NCBI GenBank assembly: GCA_042091375.1
Contig: JBELHO010000035.1
Location: forward strand, 1-34,852
DNA length: 34,852 nt
Source of the DNA: JBELHO01 sp042091375
Lineage (GTDB): Bacteria > Pseudomonadota > Gammaproteobacteria > Enterobacterales > Alteromonadaceae
Direction of reading: 5' to 3'
The notes beneath the pieces were generated by a model. That model searched no databases, was not told the DNA's origin, and saw nothing but the letters and a program-made list of their open reading frames with translations. Below, piece after piece: positions 16,047 through 24,128 of this stretch. The position numbers and the translations under genes are program-made. Within the stretch, counting starts at the first letter, position 1; every line of letters begins with the position of its first letter.

Positions 16047-16070
16047 CTCAGTTACTCAGTTACTCAGTTA
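16047..16070. repeat. Octamer tandem repeat CTCAGTTA x3
   Basis: Three perfect contiguous copies at 16047-16054, 16055-16062 and 16063-16070, only 12 bases beyond the other octamer array, in the same 5' leader. Two unrelated units of the same length side by side suggest repeated slippage. Confidence 0.85.
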
Positions 16071-16121
16071 ACAGGGAAGGTAAAGCTTGCTCCCCAGTTA
16101 GGGGGCTAAAAAGTGCGTTTG

Positions 16122-16151
16122 ATTATGAGGATCAGTCCGCAGTGTTGTCAA
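16122..16151 (-). promoter_or_regulatory. Promoter of the S9D-like peptidase gene
   Basis: A perfect -35 TTGACA (16146-16151 on the minus strand) and CATAAT (16122-16127, five of six) lie 18 bp apart. Transcription would start near 16115, leaving about 125 bases of leader. A perfect 10-bp-stem hairpin (16150-16173) overlaps the -35 and could be an operator or the end of the upstream transcript. Confidence 0.65.
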
Positions 16152-16173
16152 TGCTATTTAAAAAAATAGCATT
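16150..16173. repeat. AATGCTATTT inverted repeat overlapping the -35
   Basis: AATGCTATTT (16150-16159) and AAATAGCATT (16164-16173) form a perfect 10-bp stem around AAAA, 78 bases past the stop of the upstream S9 gene. No T-run follows in the minus direction, so it is not a canonical terminator; overlap with TTGACA suggests a regulatory role. Confidence 0.45.
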
Positions 16174-16250
16174 ATAGTTTTGTTAAAATGTCCTAAACTT
16201 GATGAAGTCCCTCGTCAAATTTACTTAACTTACTATTATTGTTGTTATTT

Positions 16251-18422
16251 TTATTGATACTCAAATGCTAAACGATTTTCATCGATTTTCAGATTTTTAT
16301 TGAGAAACCGAATTAAGCCTTTATCTTGGTTGTTATCTAACAACTCAATATTGCCACCTAAGTGATCAGCTAAGGTTTTTTCAATCAAATAAAAATAAGC
16401 TTCAAAGCCAATATGCGTATTGGGTGAATGCAATGCTTTTGGGTCGACAAATAAACTGACTTTTTTATTCAGCTCCTCTGCCCTAAGGGCATAATCTTGT
16501 ACGTCGGCAATAAATACTCGGCGATCATTTTTACCCGCCCACATCACTAGCGGTTTTGATATTTTATTGAGGTGATTATCTGGTGAACGCAACTTATGAG
16601 CCGCCAGTGCCTCGGGATCATCCCAATCCACTACTAAGGTTTTCATAAAGTGATCATTGTGCTCTCTGCCTAATTTCTCGACATAACGATAAAAATACTT
16701 AGCCGATTTAGCAATATCTGCAGGTGGCGCGCCAGCAAAGCCCGCTTTAAAAAGATCAGGGCTAAATGCTAGGGCCGTCAGTACGCTGAATCCACCAAAT
16801 GAATGCCCCACTATGGCGACTTTGTTTTTATCACCGATCTGGTGGTCGAGTAAAAATCGAGTGCCATCAATAATGTCGAAATGGGTAGTGCCTTTACCAA
16901 AATCATTGTTGGTTCCCTGATTATATAATTTACCAAAACCAGTGGATGCTCGAAAGTTAGGTTGAAATACCACATAACCTCGATTAGCTAGAAGCTGAAC
17001 TGAAGCATTATAACTGTCTGTGGTTCGACTCCAAGGCCCACCATGGGGAAAAACCACTAGGGGAGCTGTCTCAATATCTATGCCTGTGGGTAAAGTTAAG
17101 TAACCTTGTAAGGCAAAGTTATCCCGTGCTTGGTAGTGAATGGCAAACTTAGGTGAGATCTGATGGTCTTTTACTAAGGGATGGTCTTTATTGGTTTGCT
17201 TTTCTATATCTGCTAAAGGCTTGAGCAAACGCTGATCTTTTGGAAAATAAAGATAAAATTTAGCCACCGCTGAGCGATTGTCGAGATCTTTGACTAACCA
17301 TACTTTGTCTAACAGACTTTCATATTCAGGTATATTTATCATCAGCGACTGAGTATTGAGTTTGTGCTCAAGGTAATTGAGATGCTGTTGAGTCAACTCG
17401 GTTAAGCCATAGTTATTTACTGTATCGCCATAATAGCTGACAAATACCGGCATAATGTCTTTGTTATTGGTATTGTTATTGTTAGTGTTATCTGCTTGTA
17501 CAAATTGACTGTAATAAAGATCTCCGTAGTTATTGGGATCGACGTGATATTCAGTGACCTTGTTGTTAAGTGTATCTACCTTAACTAAACGCGAAAGGTT
17601 GGCATTGAGGTTAGAGTGTAAAATCAGGGTTTTCGACAGCGGTTCATAATGATAAATATCACAGGGATCATCCCATTGACACTGCCAAATGAGCTGCTTT
17701 TTACCCCCTGATATATGATATATGTGACTTTCACCGAGGTTGCCTTCAGCTTGATTTAACTGTTTGATATATAGTGGTTTACCTGTTTGGTAATGGGTGC
17801 TAAAACCACGAATTTTTTCAGTGGTGATGTATAGTGTTTCTCTATCGCCATTAGCCTTGATACGAGTGATTTCAAATTGCTCATTTTTTTCGTTCCAGAG
17901 CTGTACGATAAAACTGTTTTGTTGGCTGTGGTCAATACCTAACCAGCGTTCTTTCAATGGCGTTTTGAAATCGACTAACGAAATCGGCGAACTGCCTTGT
18001 TGGTTATCGCTAATACGGCTGACTGCAATGGCATTAGGCAAACTTAAAAAAATTGCTGAGCCATCTTTTGACCAAGTTGTTCGTTTGACGTTTTTAAAAC
18101 TAAATAATTTTTTATGTTGTTGATTGTCAATATCGTAGAGCCACAAAGCCGCCAGTTTTTGCTTTGACCTTCCCAGCTTTTGCATATAGGAAAGGTACTG
18201 ACCATTAGGTGACAAACTGACATTAAAAATTTTGCTGTTATTGAGCAAGGTGGATCTGGCAATAAGTGAAACTGGCGCCATTGATTGCGCTGTTTTTACT
18301 GCGTCCTGCAACTCTTGTTGAGTATTAATGGTATTGCCATAAACGCAATTTACAGTCGCTGAGCAAGCTAAAAAAAGCACAGCCGCACCCGCACTGCGAT
18401 AAAATTCAGTGAATAAACCCAT
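16251..18422 (-). CDS. Secreted S9 family serine peptidase (acylaminoacyl-peptidase-like)
   Basis: A second prolyl-oligopeptidase-fold enzyme, exported. From the ATG at 18422 the protein is 723 aa and opens with a signal peptide (GLFTEFYRSAGAAVLFLACS...). The longer reading from TTG at 18479 buries that signal behind 19 residues, while AGGGA lies seven bases before the ATG, so the shorter start is preferred. A propeller-like region with SPNGQYLSYM and SKDGSAIFLS blades precedes the hydrolase domain with Ser541 (VGHSFGGFS), Asp633 (WAGKNDRRV) and probably His665 (KALHSPNTH). The His context is less canonical than the usual EGHG. It follows the ABC permease gene by 88 bp with no clear terminator between, so it may be co-transcribed with the GntR/ABC operon. 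Confidence 0.87.
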   Translation of the reverse strand: MGLFTEFYRSAGAAVLFLACSATVNCVYGNTINTQQELQDAVKTAQSMAPVSLIARSTLLNNSKIFNVSLSPNGQYLSYMQKLGRSKQKLAALWLYDIDNQQHKKLFSFKNVKRTTWSKDGSAIFLSLPNAIAVSRISDNQQGSSPISLVDFKTPLKERWLGIDHSQQNSFIVQLWNEKNEQFEITRIKANGDRETLYITTEKIRGFSTHYQTGKPLYIKQLNQAEGNLGESHIYHISGGKKQLIWQCQWDDPCDIYHYEPLSKTLILHSNLNANLSRLVKVDTLNNKVTEYHVDPNNYGDLYYSQFVQADNTNNNNTNNKDIMPVFVSYYGDTVNNYGLTELTQQHLNYLEHKLNTQSLMINIPEYESLLDKVWLVKDLDNRSAVAKFYLYFPKDQRLLKPLADIEKQTNKDHPLVKDHQISPKFAIHYQARDNFALQGYLTLPTGIDIETAPLVVFPHGGPWSRTTDSYNASVQLLANRGYVVFQPNFRASTGFGKLYNQGTNNDFGKGTTHFDIIDGTRFLLDHQIGDKNKVAIVGHSFGGFSVLTALAFSPDLFKAGFAGAPPADIAKSAKYFYRYVEKLGREHNDHFMKTLVVDWDDPEALAAHKLRSPDNHLNKISKPLVMWAGKNDRRVFIADVQDYALRAEELNKKVSLFVDPKALHSPNTHIGFEAYFYLIEKTLADHLGGNIELLDNNQDKGLIRFLNKNLKIDENRLAFEYQ

Positions 18423-18449
18423 GATGTTTCCCTGTGGTATAAATGAGCA

Positions 18450-18478
18450 TGGCAAGCAAGCTATTAAGCCACTTGCCA
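18450..18478. repeat. Intergenic hairpin between permease and S9 peptidase genes
   Basis: TGGCAAG (18450-18456) and CTTGCCA (18472-18478) form a perfect 7-bp stem in the 88-bp spacer. No T-run follows in the direction of transcription, so partial read-through or mRNA processing is more likely than full termination. Confidence 0.4.
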
Positions 18479-18510
18479 AATAGTGGTTTCTGGATTTCCA
18501 GCGCTAGCAG

Positions 18511-20436
18511 TTAAGCCATCGTTTTCTTGACCTTCACCTTAGCGTCGCTATTTTTGGGTAAACTAGCGTTAACCAATAGCTTACCTCGCCATCGGTTGAG
18601 CAGCACAAATGCAATGAATCCAGGTAGTGAGAAACACAGATTAAGTAGAGTCCAAAACCATACTTTTGAGTTGGGCAACTGTATTCTTCTCGCCAGTAAA
18701 TAGGTGAGTAGAGCAGAAAATATCGCGGCTATTAGGGCATACCTATTAAAATTAGCTGAATATTGTTGCTCACTGAAGTTAAACAGGGTTCTGTATTCAT
18801 TGGGGTTAGCAGGATCGCGAAACGCAGTCACTGTGTCGTAGAGCATATTCATCACTATTGGCGACAGCCAAAAATCTTGGTTTATGATCCATTGGGGTAA
18901 TGGACGATAATTATCAAAATGATATTCACCCAGTAGTTGCGTGCTACCGTCGAACTTTGCATACACTATACTCGTTGCCGGTTGTTCAAAGGCAAATAGC
19001 GATGGCGAGTAGTAATGGATCAAATAACCGTCTACAAGCTCAAAAATCGAGGTGCGCTGTGTAGTGAAAAACTCTCTGTAATTTGGCACCACGAGATCGG
19101 GCTCTGTATAGCTGCTGTCCTCATTAAGTAAATTGAGATCAAAAAATTGCATACTCTTGTTGGTCAATATCACAGCAGTAGTGGATTTAGATAAGATTTG
19201 CAGCTGAGTAGTGAAAAACTCACCTTCTTTGCTTAATTGGTTTTTAAGATCGACATACTGGCCAGAAAAATCGACACGGTAAATGGCATCTCGGGTTTGA
19301 ATAAATTGATTATTGATGGTACGCGGCACTTGTGTAAACTGGGCATTTTCTGCTGCAAATTGATCTTTAGTGGCATAAAAGCCATCTTTTCCTAAGTAAC
19401 CGGTAACGGCTTTAGTGTATAAATCACGACCGACAAATACACCATCCGTGTGGGAAAATACCCAATTCACTTTATTGGTATTATCCACCATAGCTGCGGT
19501 TTTATCTTGATGTGGCAACTGGCCTAAGCGCTGTATTTTTATCGGCTTCGCATCAATAGCAAATTCAGTGGCGAGGTTAACTTGCTCAATGAGAGTGGCC
19601 TTATCTGGATAAGTCGTTTGCTCGACAACTTTATCAATGAGTTCAGCATTATCCCAATGCCACAGGGCTGAATAAGATCTATCGTGTTCGCCGTTGTTAT
19701 ACTCATAACGATCTGGATGCGCGTCAAAAATAAACAAAGGAAAATGATAATAGATGGCTTGAGTCATAAAGAGTAACACGGCTATGACCGGTTGCATGAT
19801 CAAACTCGCCAAAAATAGGTCGCGCTTTTGACTAAAGTGCACAGACAAGTTTACTTTAAAAGATCGGTAAGACAAATAATAAATCACCAGTAAACAAACA
19901 CTATCCGTGGTAAAAAGCACAATCGGTGACACTGGGGTATTACTGAGCATAAAGGGCAACAATGCCAAAGCAAAAATAGCGCCCCAACTGGCATTTAACA
20001 CGGCATAAATACCTGTTAAATAGGTCACCATTGCGATCATAAATAGGTGTAAACAATACAAGTAATGACGTATTTCGATGGTTTCTGTACCCGCAATATC
20101 AATCACCATAAAGGCGGTAAACAGGGGCAAAAATGTCACTATTGCCACCAGCAATCCACCGGCGGCGATCAAACTGTGATAAATAGTTTTTGGTGCTAAT
20201 GGCCGATGAATAAGATATGTCCAATGACTTTTTTTTCTGTGCACCACTAATTGATATATGCCAAAGACTATACTAAATAGCAAAGTCAATAGAATGAGCT
20301 TGGCATTGGTTTCACCTTGCACCACAGAAAGGGGTGAAACCATATACGCATAGGCAAAAACAGCCAATAGTGCCACCAGTAACATTAAGGCGTATTTGTG
20401 ATATCGTTTAAATTCAAATAAAAATAAATCCATCAT
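18511..20436 (-). CDS. Large ABC transporter permease with extracytoplasmic domain (copy 2)
   Basis: A 641-aa membrane protein, probably one half of an ABC exporter with the adjacent ATPase. About six or seven helices occupy residues 15-235, followed by a ~345-residue soluble region (245-590) and two C-terminal helices (~595-640). It is paralogous to the preceding gene over its whole length: both share FxxELKRY/FLFEFKRY starts, a HRK-WTYL-HRPLA block (residues ~66-82), VEVRHYLY/IEIRHYLY-LHLF, VFSHT-VFVGR and a C-terminal LPG-AFxxLNxWR. The soluble region carries repeated YRVDF-type strands suggesting a beta-rich fold. Its ATG overlaps the stop of the paralogue (TAATGATG). The substrate is not known. 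Confidence 0.8.
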   Translation of the reverse strand: MMDLFLFEFKRYHKYALMLLVALLAVFAYAYMVSPLSVVQGETNAKLILLTLLFSIVFGIYQLVVHRKKSHWTYLIHRPLAPKTIYHSLIAAGGLLVAIVTFLPLFTAFMVIDIAGTETIEIRHYLYCLHLFMIAMVTYLTGIYAVLNASWGAIFALALLPFMLSNTPVSPIVLFTTDSVCLLVIYYLSYRSFKVNLSVHFSQKRDLFLASLIMQPVIAVLLFMTQAIYYHFPLFIFDAHPDRYEYNNGEHDRSYSALWHWDNAELIDKVVEQTTYPDKATLIEQVNLATEFAIDAKPIKIQRLGQLPHQDKTAAMVDNTNKVNWVFSHTDGVFVGRDLYTKAVTGYLGKDGFYATKDQFAAENAQFTQVPRTINNQFIQTRDAIYRVDFSGQYVDLKNQLSKEGEFFTTQLQILSKSTTAVILTNKSMQFFDLNLLNEDSSYTEPDLVVPNYREFFTTQRTSIFELVDGYLIHYYSPSLFAFEQPATSIVYAKFDGSTQLLGEYHFDNYRPLPQWIINQDFWLSPIVMNMLYDTVTAFRDPANPNEYRTLFNFSEQQYSANFNRYALIAAIFSALLTYLLARRIQLPNSKVWFWTLLNLCFSLPGFIAFVLLNRWRGKLLVNASLPKNSDAKVKVKKTMA

Positions 20437-22319
20437 TATGGGTTTCCTGCTTGGGCATTTGTGGGATGATTGCTAAACATCAAACGCCAGTTATTTAGTA
20501 TGATAAAGGCAACTAAGCCTGGTAAAGCACAAATCAAGTTGATGGCTAGCCAAATAAACCTAGTGCGATTTGACAGCTTGATCTTGGTGGCGAGTAGCCA
20601 AGTGATCAGCCCTGAAAAAAGTGCTGCACCTATACAAAAAATCAGTACCTCTTTAGGAATATCACGTTGCCAAAAATAACCGAGTAATTTAGGTGGCTCA
20701 TGGGAAAACTGAATAGGTGACGAAATACTGGTGTCAATCACATTCAACAGGATGGGCGATAGCATAAACTTCTGTTGCGTGATCAAGTTAGGGTGTAATG
20801 TTTCAGTGAAGGTGTGTTTGACTAACAACTCGCTTTTGCCTTGATGAGGTATGTAGGTAAGGGCTGCACCTGGCTTTTCTATACCCCCCATGTAGTAGCT
20901 AGAATACAGCGCAACAAAGCCATTGCTAAGCTCAGTAATATCCATTGTCAAATAGTCATCAATCGCTGTTGGATGATTAACCCTATGCAGCGCTGTGGCG
21001 ATACTGTTGTTGTTTAGAAATGTGATTTTGTTAAATAAATAAGTGGCTTTATTCGACATTAAGCTCACCAAATCAAAAGCTGAGTTGAGTTGCGTTCTAT
21101 AAAACTCTCCTGCTGCTAATTGGTGTTTAAGCACGAGTTTTTTATTGTCAAAATCTACCCGATACAAGGTATCTTTGGTTTGGATGTAGTTCGTACTCGT
21201 CGGCACAGCCACTTGCTCAAATCGATCGGCAGTGACTATGCTTTGACCTAACGCAATAAAACCATTTTTGCCAAGAAAACCAACGGTTTTTTCTGATTGA
21301 AAGCTACGACCAACAAACACCATTTGGGTATGTGAAAAGACCCAAAAGCTGTCACTTGGTTGATCAGTTAACATGAAATTTCGGCTGTGATCATTCATAA
21401 ATAAGCCATTTTTATAAGGTAAGCGAAGACGGTTGCGATCGAGTGCCTTAAACTCTGATAAATTCAGTTGGCGACTAATGGATTTGGCTTGAGGATGATT
21501 TGTCAACGTCAACAACTGTTGTCCTTGCTCAGATAACCCTTGCCAAGAGTAGGCTTTAAAAGTACTTGGTAACTGCCCATCAGGTTTTTGGCTTAGCGGT
21601 GATAAACCCAGTATATTGATTGGGATGTGATAATAAATCCCTTGAAAAATGATAAAGGCCATGAGCATTGCTGGTTGCAATAAGAGTACCGCAACAACAG
21701 TGAATAGCGGTTTTGAGCTATAACTGGATAAATTTACTCTAAACGCATGATGTGCAGCAAAGGCACTTAAACAAAACAGTACTCCATCGACTGCCAATTC
21801 ATAACTGGGAGGCGTGTGTTGTCTTAACATGATATAAGTCAGGATCCAAAGTACTGAAAAAGCTGCTTTGTTGGGATGTAACACAGCAAACTGACTCAAG
21901 AAATAGGCGTTAGCACTGATCAAAAATAGATGCAGCACATACAAATAGTGACGTACCTCAACCACGTTGTCGGTAAATATATCTAGACAACCTATCACCA
22001 TTAAAAAAGGAAGATGTATTGCCACAAATAACAAACACAAACCCGCAGCGGAAAAGGATAGGTGAATTTTTTCAATGGCGAGTGGCCGGTGAACTAAGTA
22101 GGTCCAATTATTTTTGCGCTTGTGTAAGCCTACAGAAACGATTGCAAATAACCCCCCTGCAACAATCGAAAGTAACACTAAAGAGGCGTGTTTTTCACTC
22201 GAAGGTAACAATATCATTTGTATTTTTGATAGAAACCCCCATGCAGCCAGCTGAATAATGGCAAATAGCAGCGCAATTAACCGATAGCGTTTCAATTCAC
22301 TCACAAATAAATCAAACAT
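20436..22319 (-). CDS. Large ABC transporter permease with extracytoplasmic domain (copy 1)
   Basis: A 627-aa paralogue of the following gene, with the same plan: an N-terminal bundle of about six or seven helices (12-235), a soluble middle of about 330 residues, and two C-terminal helices. Common ABC-2-type permeases lack such a large soluble insertion, so these proteins probably contact something outside the membrane. It starts six bases after the ATPase stop and overlaps the next permease, so ATPase, copy 1 and copy 2 should be made together and may form a heterodimeric channel. The homologue in Bacillus Ytr-type operons is only a loose analogy. Confidence 0.8.
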   Translation of the reverse strand: MFDLFVSELKRYRLIALLFAIIQLAAWGFLSKIQMILLPSSEKHASLVLLSIVAGGLFAIVSVGLHKRKNNWTYLVHRPLAIEKIHLSFSAAGLCLLFVAIHLPFLMVIGCLDIFTDNVVEVRHYLYVLHLFLISANAYFLSQFAVLHPNKAAFSVLWILTYIMLRQHTPPSYELAVDGVLFCLSAFAAHHAFRVNLSSYSSKPLFTVVAVLLLQPAMLMAFIIFQGIYYHIPINILGLSPLSQKPDGQLPSTFKAYSWQGLSEQGQQLLTLTNHPQAKSISRQLNLSEFKALDRNRLRLPYKNGLFMNDHSRNFMLTDQPSDSFWVFSHTQMVFVGRSFQSEKTVGFLGKNGFIALGQSIVTADRFEQVAVPTSTNYIQTKDTLYRVDFDNKKLVLKHQLAAGEFYRTQLNSAFDLVSLMSNKATYLFNKITFLNNNSIATALHRVNHPTAIDDYLTMDITELSNGFVALYSSYYMGGIEKPGAALTYIPHQGKSELLVKHTFTETLHPNLITQQKFMLSPILLNVIDTSISSPIQFSHEPPKLLGYFWQRDIPKEVLIFCIGAALFSGLITWLLATKIKLSNRTRFIWLAINLICALPGLVAFIILNNWRLMFSNHPTNAQAGNP

Positions 22320-22325
22320 GATCTG

Positions 22326-23234
22326 TTAAGCCTCTTTGTTTGGAGAATGATGATTTTTAGCTAGCACGGCATTAATGGCTTTATCTAAACTGATGGGCGC
22401 ATTGATGATATCGCAGGCACCTATTGAACCTAAGGTTTGTACGACACTTTCTCGATCTTGTTCGGCTGCGATTAAATGGTATTGCTGTTCAATAAATTTA
22501 ACCGACAACACCCCATCTAGATTTTCAAACGCACTTAGGCTTTGATCTGCATTAAAAATCCAATAGGAAATTTTTTCACAAAAATCATCTGGACTGGCGT
22601 TGTATTTGACTTGCCCTGAATCGATAATAATAATGTTTTCAGCGATGCGCTCTATTTCTTCCATTTGATGAGAGCAATAGATAATGGTGCTATTTAAATT
22701 GGTTTCGGTGTGCATTAATGCTTCTAAAAAGGCTTGTTTAGCTACCACGTCTAAACCGAGTGTAGGCTCGTCTAAAATCAATATTTCAGGTGCTTGAGCT
22801 AAGGCCATAGACAGGTTTAAGCCAGCCCGCTCGCCTCGTGACAACTCTGAAATTTTTTGCTCAGGACCCACATCAAAGTTACCTATCACAGAGTCGTAAA
22901 TACTTTGCTGCCAATTTTTATACAAATTTTTCTGCATTTTAGTCACGTCAGTAACCGTCATCCATGTCGGCAGTGTGTGCTCTTCATTGACATAGCCGAT
23001 CCGACCGCGCAACTCAGGGGTTAATTGTTGACTGTTCATACCCAAGATATGTGAGCTGCCAGAAGTCGGCTGTTCAAGCCCCAATAAAATCCGAAACAAA
23101 GTGGATTTACCTGCGCCATTAGCACCGATGATGGCATGTATACCGCCTGCTGCAATGTTGAGGTTGAAATGGCTTAAAGCGGTTTTTTTACCAAACTGCT
23201 TGCTCAAATTTTCAGTAGTGATGATATATTCCAT
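22326..23234 (-). CDS. ABC transporter ATP-binding protein
   Basis: The 302-aa ATPase subunit that powers the two downstream permeases. Walker A is GANGAGKST (~37-45), the signature is LSRGE near 135, Walker B with catalytic Glu is ILILDEPTLGLD (~155-166), and the switch His follows in YCSHQMEE. The C-terminal ~90 residues after the nucleotide-binding domain match the extension seen in ABC-2 exporter ATPases. It lies between the GntR repressor (23-bp gap) and permease copy 1 (6-bp gap). The organisation GntR-ATPase-permease(s) is that of YtrA-type operons, which in Firmicutes answer cell-wall antibiotics. Confidence 0.92.
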   Translation of the reverse strand: MEYIITTENLSKQFGKKTALSHFNLNIAAGGIHAIIGANGAGKSTLFRILLGLEQPTSGSSHILGMNSQQLTPELRGRIGYVNEEHTLPTWMTVTDVTKMQKNLYKNWQQSIYDSVIGNFDVGPEQKISELSRGERAGLNLSMALAQAPEILILDEPTLGLDVVAKQAFLEALMHTETNLNSTIIYCSHQMEEIERIAENIIIIDSGQVKYNASPDDFCEKISYWIFNADQSLSAFENLDGVLSVKFIEQQYHLIAAEQDRESVVQTLGSIGACDIINAPISLDKAINAVLAKNHHSPNKEA

Positions 23235-23257
23235 GATGATCTTTTATCTCATTGTCA

Positions 23258-23662
23258 TTAGTTATTGCGTTTCAATTGCTTAAGCTCAGTCAGCAGGTGT
23301 TGAGCGATTGCTTCGTCAGTGTAGTCAAGGTACATCACGTCATTGATAAACCGTTGACTCGCCTCTGATAATCGCTTTTGTTGCTCATCTTCACTTAACA
23401 TTTGTGTGGTTTCAGTGACAAATAACCCCAAACCTTTTCTCGACTCTAAAAGCCCTTGCGCGGTGAGTTCGTTGTAAGCTTTAGCAACCGTATTGGCATT
23501 GATACCCAGTTGCATAGCCAGCCCTCGAACACTGGGTAATTTGCTCCCTGAAGGTAAACTGTTGATGGCAATTTCTTTGCGAATTCCATCGACAATTTGG
23601 CGAAAAATTGGCCGGGCGTCCCCGGTCACTATTTGGATCGCAATTGCAGACGTTTTTATCAT
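23258..23662 (-). CDS. GntR family repressor, YtrA type
   Basis: A 134-aa transcription factor, almost certainly the repressor of its own operon. The N-terminal winged helix is GntR-type (RPIFRQIVDGIRKEIA, LPSVRGLAMQLGINANTVAKAYNEL as two separate blocks, then GLLESRKGLGLFV), followed by a short ~50-residue helical tail as in the YtrA subfamily, too small for a ligand-binding domain. A longer reading from ATG at 23704 would run through the palindromic operator, so the ATG at 23662 is chosen; it also begins just ahead of the conserved domain. The strong 34-bp palindrome over the -10 box argues for autoregulation. Confidence 0.88.
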   Translation of the reverse strand: MIKTSAIAIQIVTGDARPIFRQIVDGIRKEIAINSLPSGSKLPSVRGLAMQLGINANTVAKAYNELTAQGLLESRKGLGLFVTETTQMLSEDEQQKRLSEASQRFINDVMYLDYTDEAIAQHLLTELKQLKRNN

Positions 23663-23675
23663 TAAAAACTTCACT

Positions 23676-23709
23676 AGTGTACTATCTGTACTAGTACAGT
23701 ACATACACT
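23676..23709. promoter_or_regulatory. 34-bp palindromic operator of the GntR/ABC operon
   Basis: A perfect 14-bp palindrome CTGTACTAGTACAG (23686-23699) is centred at the same point as an outer pair AGTGTA (23676-23681) and TACACT (23704-23709). Over 34 bp, 13 of 17 symmetric positions match. The outer AGTGTA...TACACT arms resemble YtrA-type operators. It covers the predicted -10 box and lies just upstream of the GntR start. Confidence 0.75.
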
Positions 23710-23724
23710 GTATTACACAGTCAA
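23696..23724 (-). promoter_or_regulatory. Promoter of the GntR/ABC/permease operon
   Basis: TTGACT (23719-23724, minus strand) and TACTGT (23696-23701) are 17 bp apart. The -35 is strong and the -10 weak. The -10 lies inside the palindromic operator, so a bound GntR dimer would block polymerase. Confidence 0.55.
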
Positions 23725-23957
23725 GATTTTTTTGATGACAAGGTGTTAAACTGCCCTAATAAAACAACAGTTAATGCGTTTATGTTATTGAAATAATTAA
23801 TTTAATATGATGATTGGGATTTTTTTGCGGTTGATATTTTTTACCAAGGCAATGGCAGAAAATGAGATTTTTAATTGAGCTGAAGGGTTTAGCTGTTAAA
23901 TAAATTTTGTGTTTTCTTATTGAGGTGGTGTTTGAAAATAAATTCAAAACCAGCTCA

Positions 23958-23978
23958 TAACAAGTAACAAGTAACAAG
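23958..23978. repeat. Heptamer tandem repeat TAACAAG x3
   Basis: Three perfect contiguous copies at 23958-23964, 23965-23971 and 23972-23978, followed by a degenerate TATCAAG. Non-coding, downstream of the Fur-box promoter. Confidence 0.7.
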
Positions 23979-23999
23979 TATCAAGGAAATGATATACCC

Positions 24000-24072
24000 C
24001 AAAGAGAGCAGCTAAAGCTGCACTCTTTGAGACGTTAACTCAGGACCAGTGAAGTCAACGCTTAAGGTAACA
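24000..24072 (-). ncRNA. Candidate Fur-controlled small RNA or leader
   Basis: A leftward transcript from the Fur-box promoter would start near 24072 and meet a strong hairpin at 24028-24001 (AAAGAG-A-GCAGC, TAAA loop, GCTGC-A-CTCTTT) after about 45 bases, giving a ~73-base RNA. No open frame of useful length occurs in it. No U-run follows the hairpin, so termination there is uncertain and the RNA might instead be a ~410-base leader reaching the GntR gene. No similarity to the RyhB core was recognised. Confidence 0.3.
24001..24028. terminator. Strong hairpin, possible end of HflK-like operon or small RNA
   Basis: AAAGAG (24001-24006) pairs with CTCTTT (24023-24028), and GCAGC with GCTGC inside, with one opposed A-A mismatch and a TAAA loop. 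It lies 100 bases past the HflK-like stop. Lack of a U-run on either strand makes it a non-canonical terminator. Confidence 0.45.
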
Positions 24073-24078
24073 TCACTG

Positions 24079-24107
24079 ATATTAATGATAATAATTATCA
24101 TTTGCAA
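24079..24107 (-). promoter_or_regulatory. Leftward promoter with a perfect Fur box in its spacer
   Basis: AATGATAATAATTATCATT (24084-24102) is a perfect 9-1-9 inverted repeat and contains the classical Fur 7-1-7 site TGATAAT-N-ATTATCA without mismatch. It sits exactly in the 17-bp spacer between TTGCAA (24102-24107) and TAATAT (24079-24084) on the minus strand, the arrangement of an iron-repressed promoter. The nearest downstream gene is GntR, 410 bp away. Confidence 0.75.
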
Positions 24108-24128
24108 GTATTTTTTATTTATCCATGC

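Larger units (their letters stand above)
23725..24128. other. Non-coding spacer between GntR operon and HflK-like gene
   Basis: About 400 bp of AT-rich sequence with no convincing gene. It holds a short TAACAAG x3 tandem repeat (23958-23978), a strong hairpin (24001-24028) and a Fur-box promoter (24079-24107). A 65-codon minus-strand frame starting with TTG inside the repeat has no ribosome binding site or family match and is not called. Confidence 0.5.

Noticed and set aside
23780..23977. 65-codon minus-strand frame starting with TTG
   Set aside because: Starts inside a tandem repeat, no ribosome binding site, low-complexity AT-rich composition.
24000..24072. RyhB homologue
   Set aside because: The Fur box and size fit, but no RyhB core sequence was recognised; reported only as an unnamed candidate RNA.
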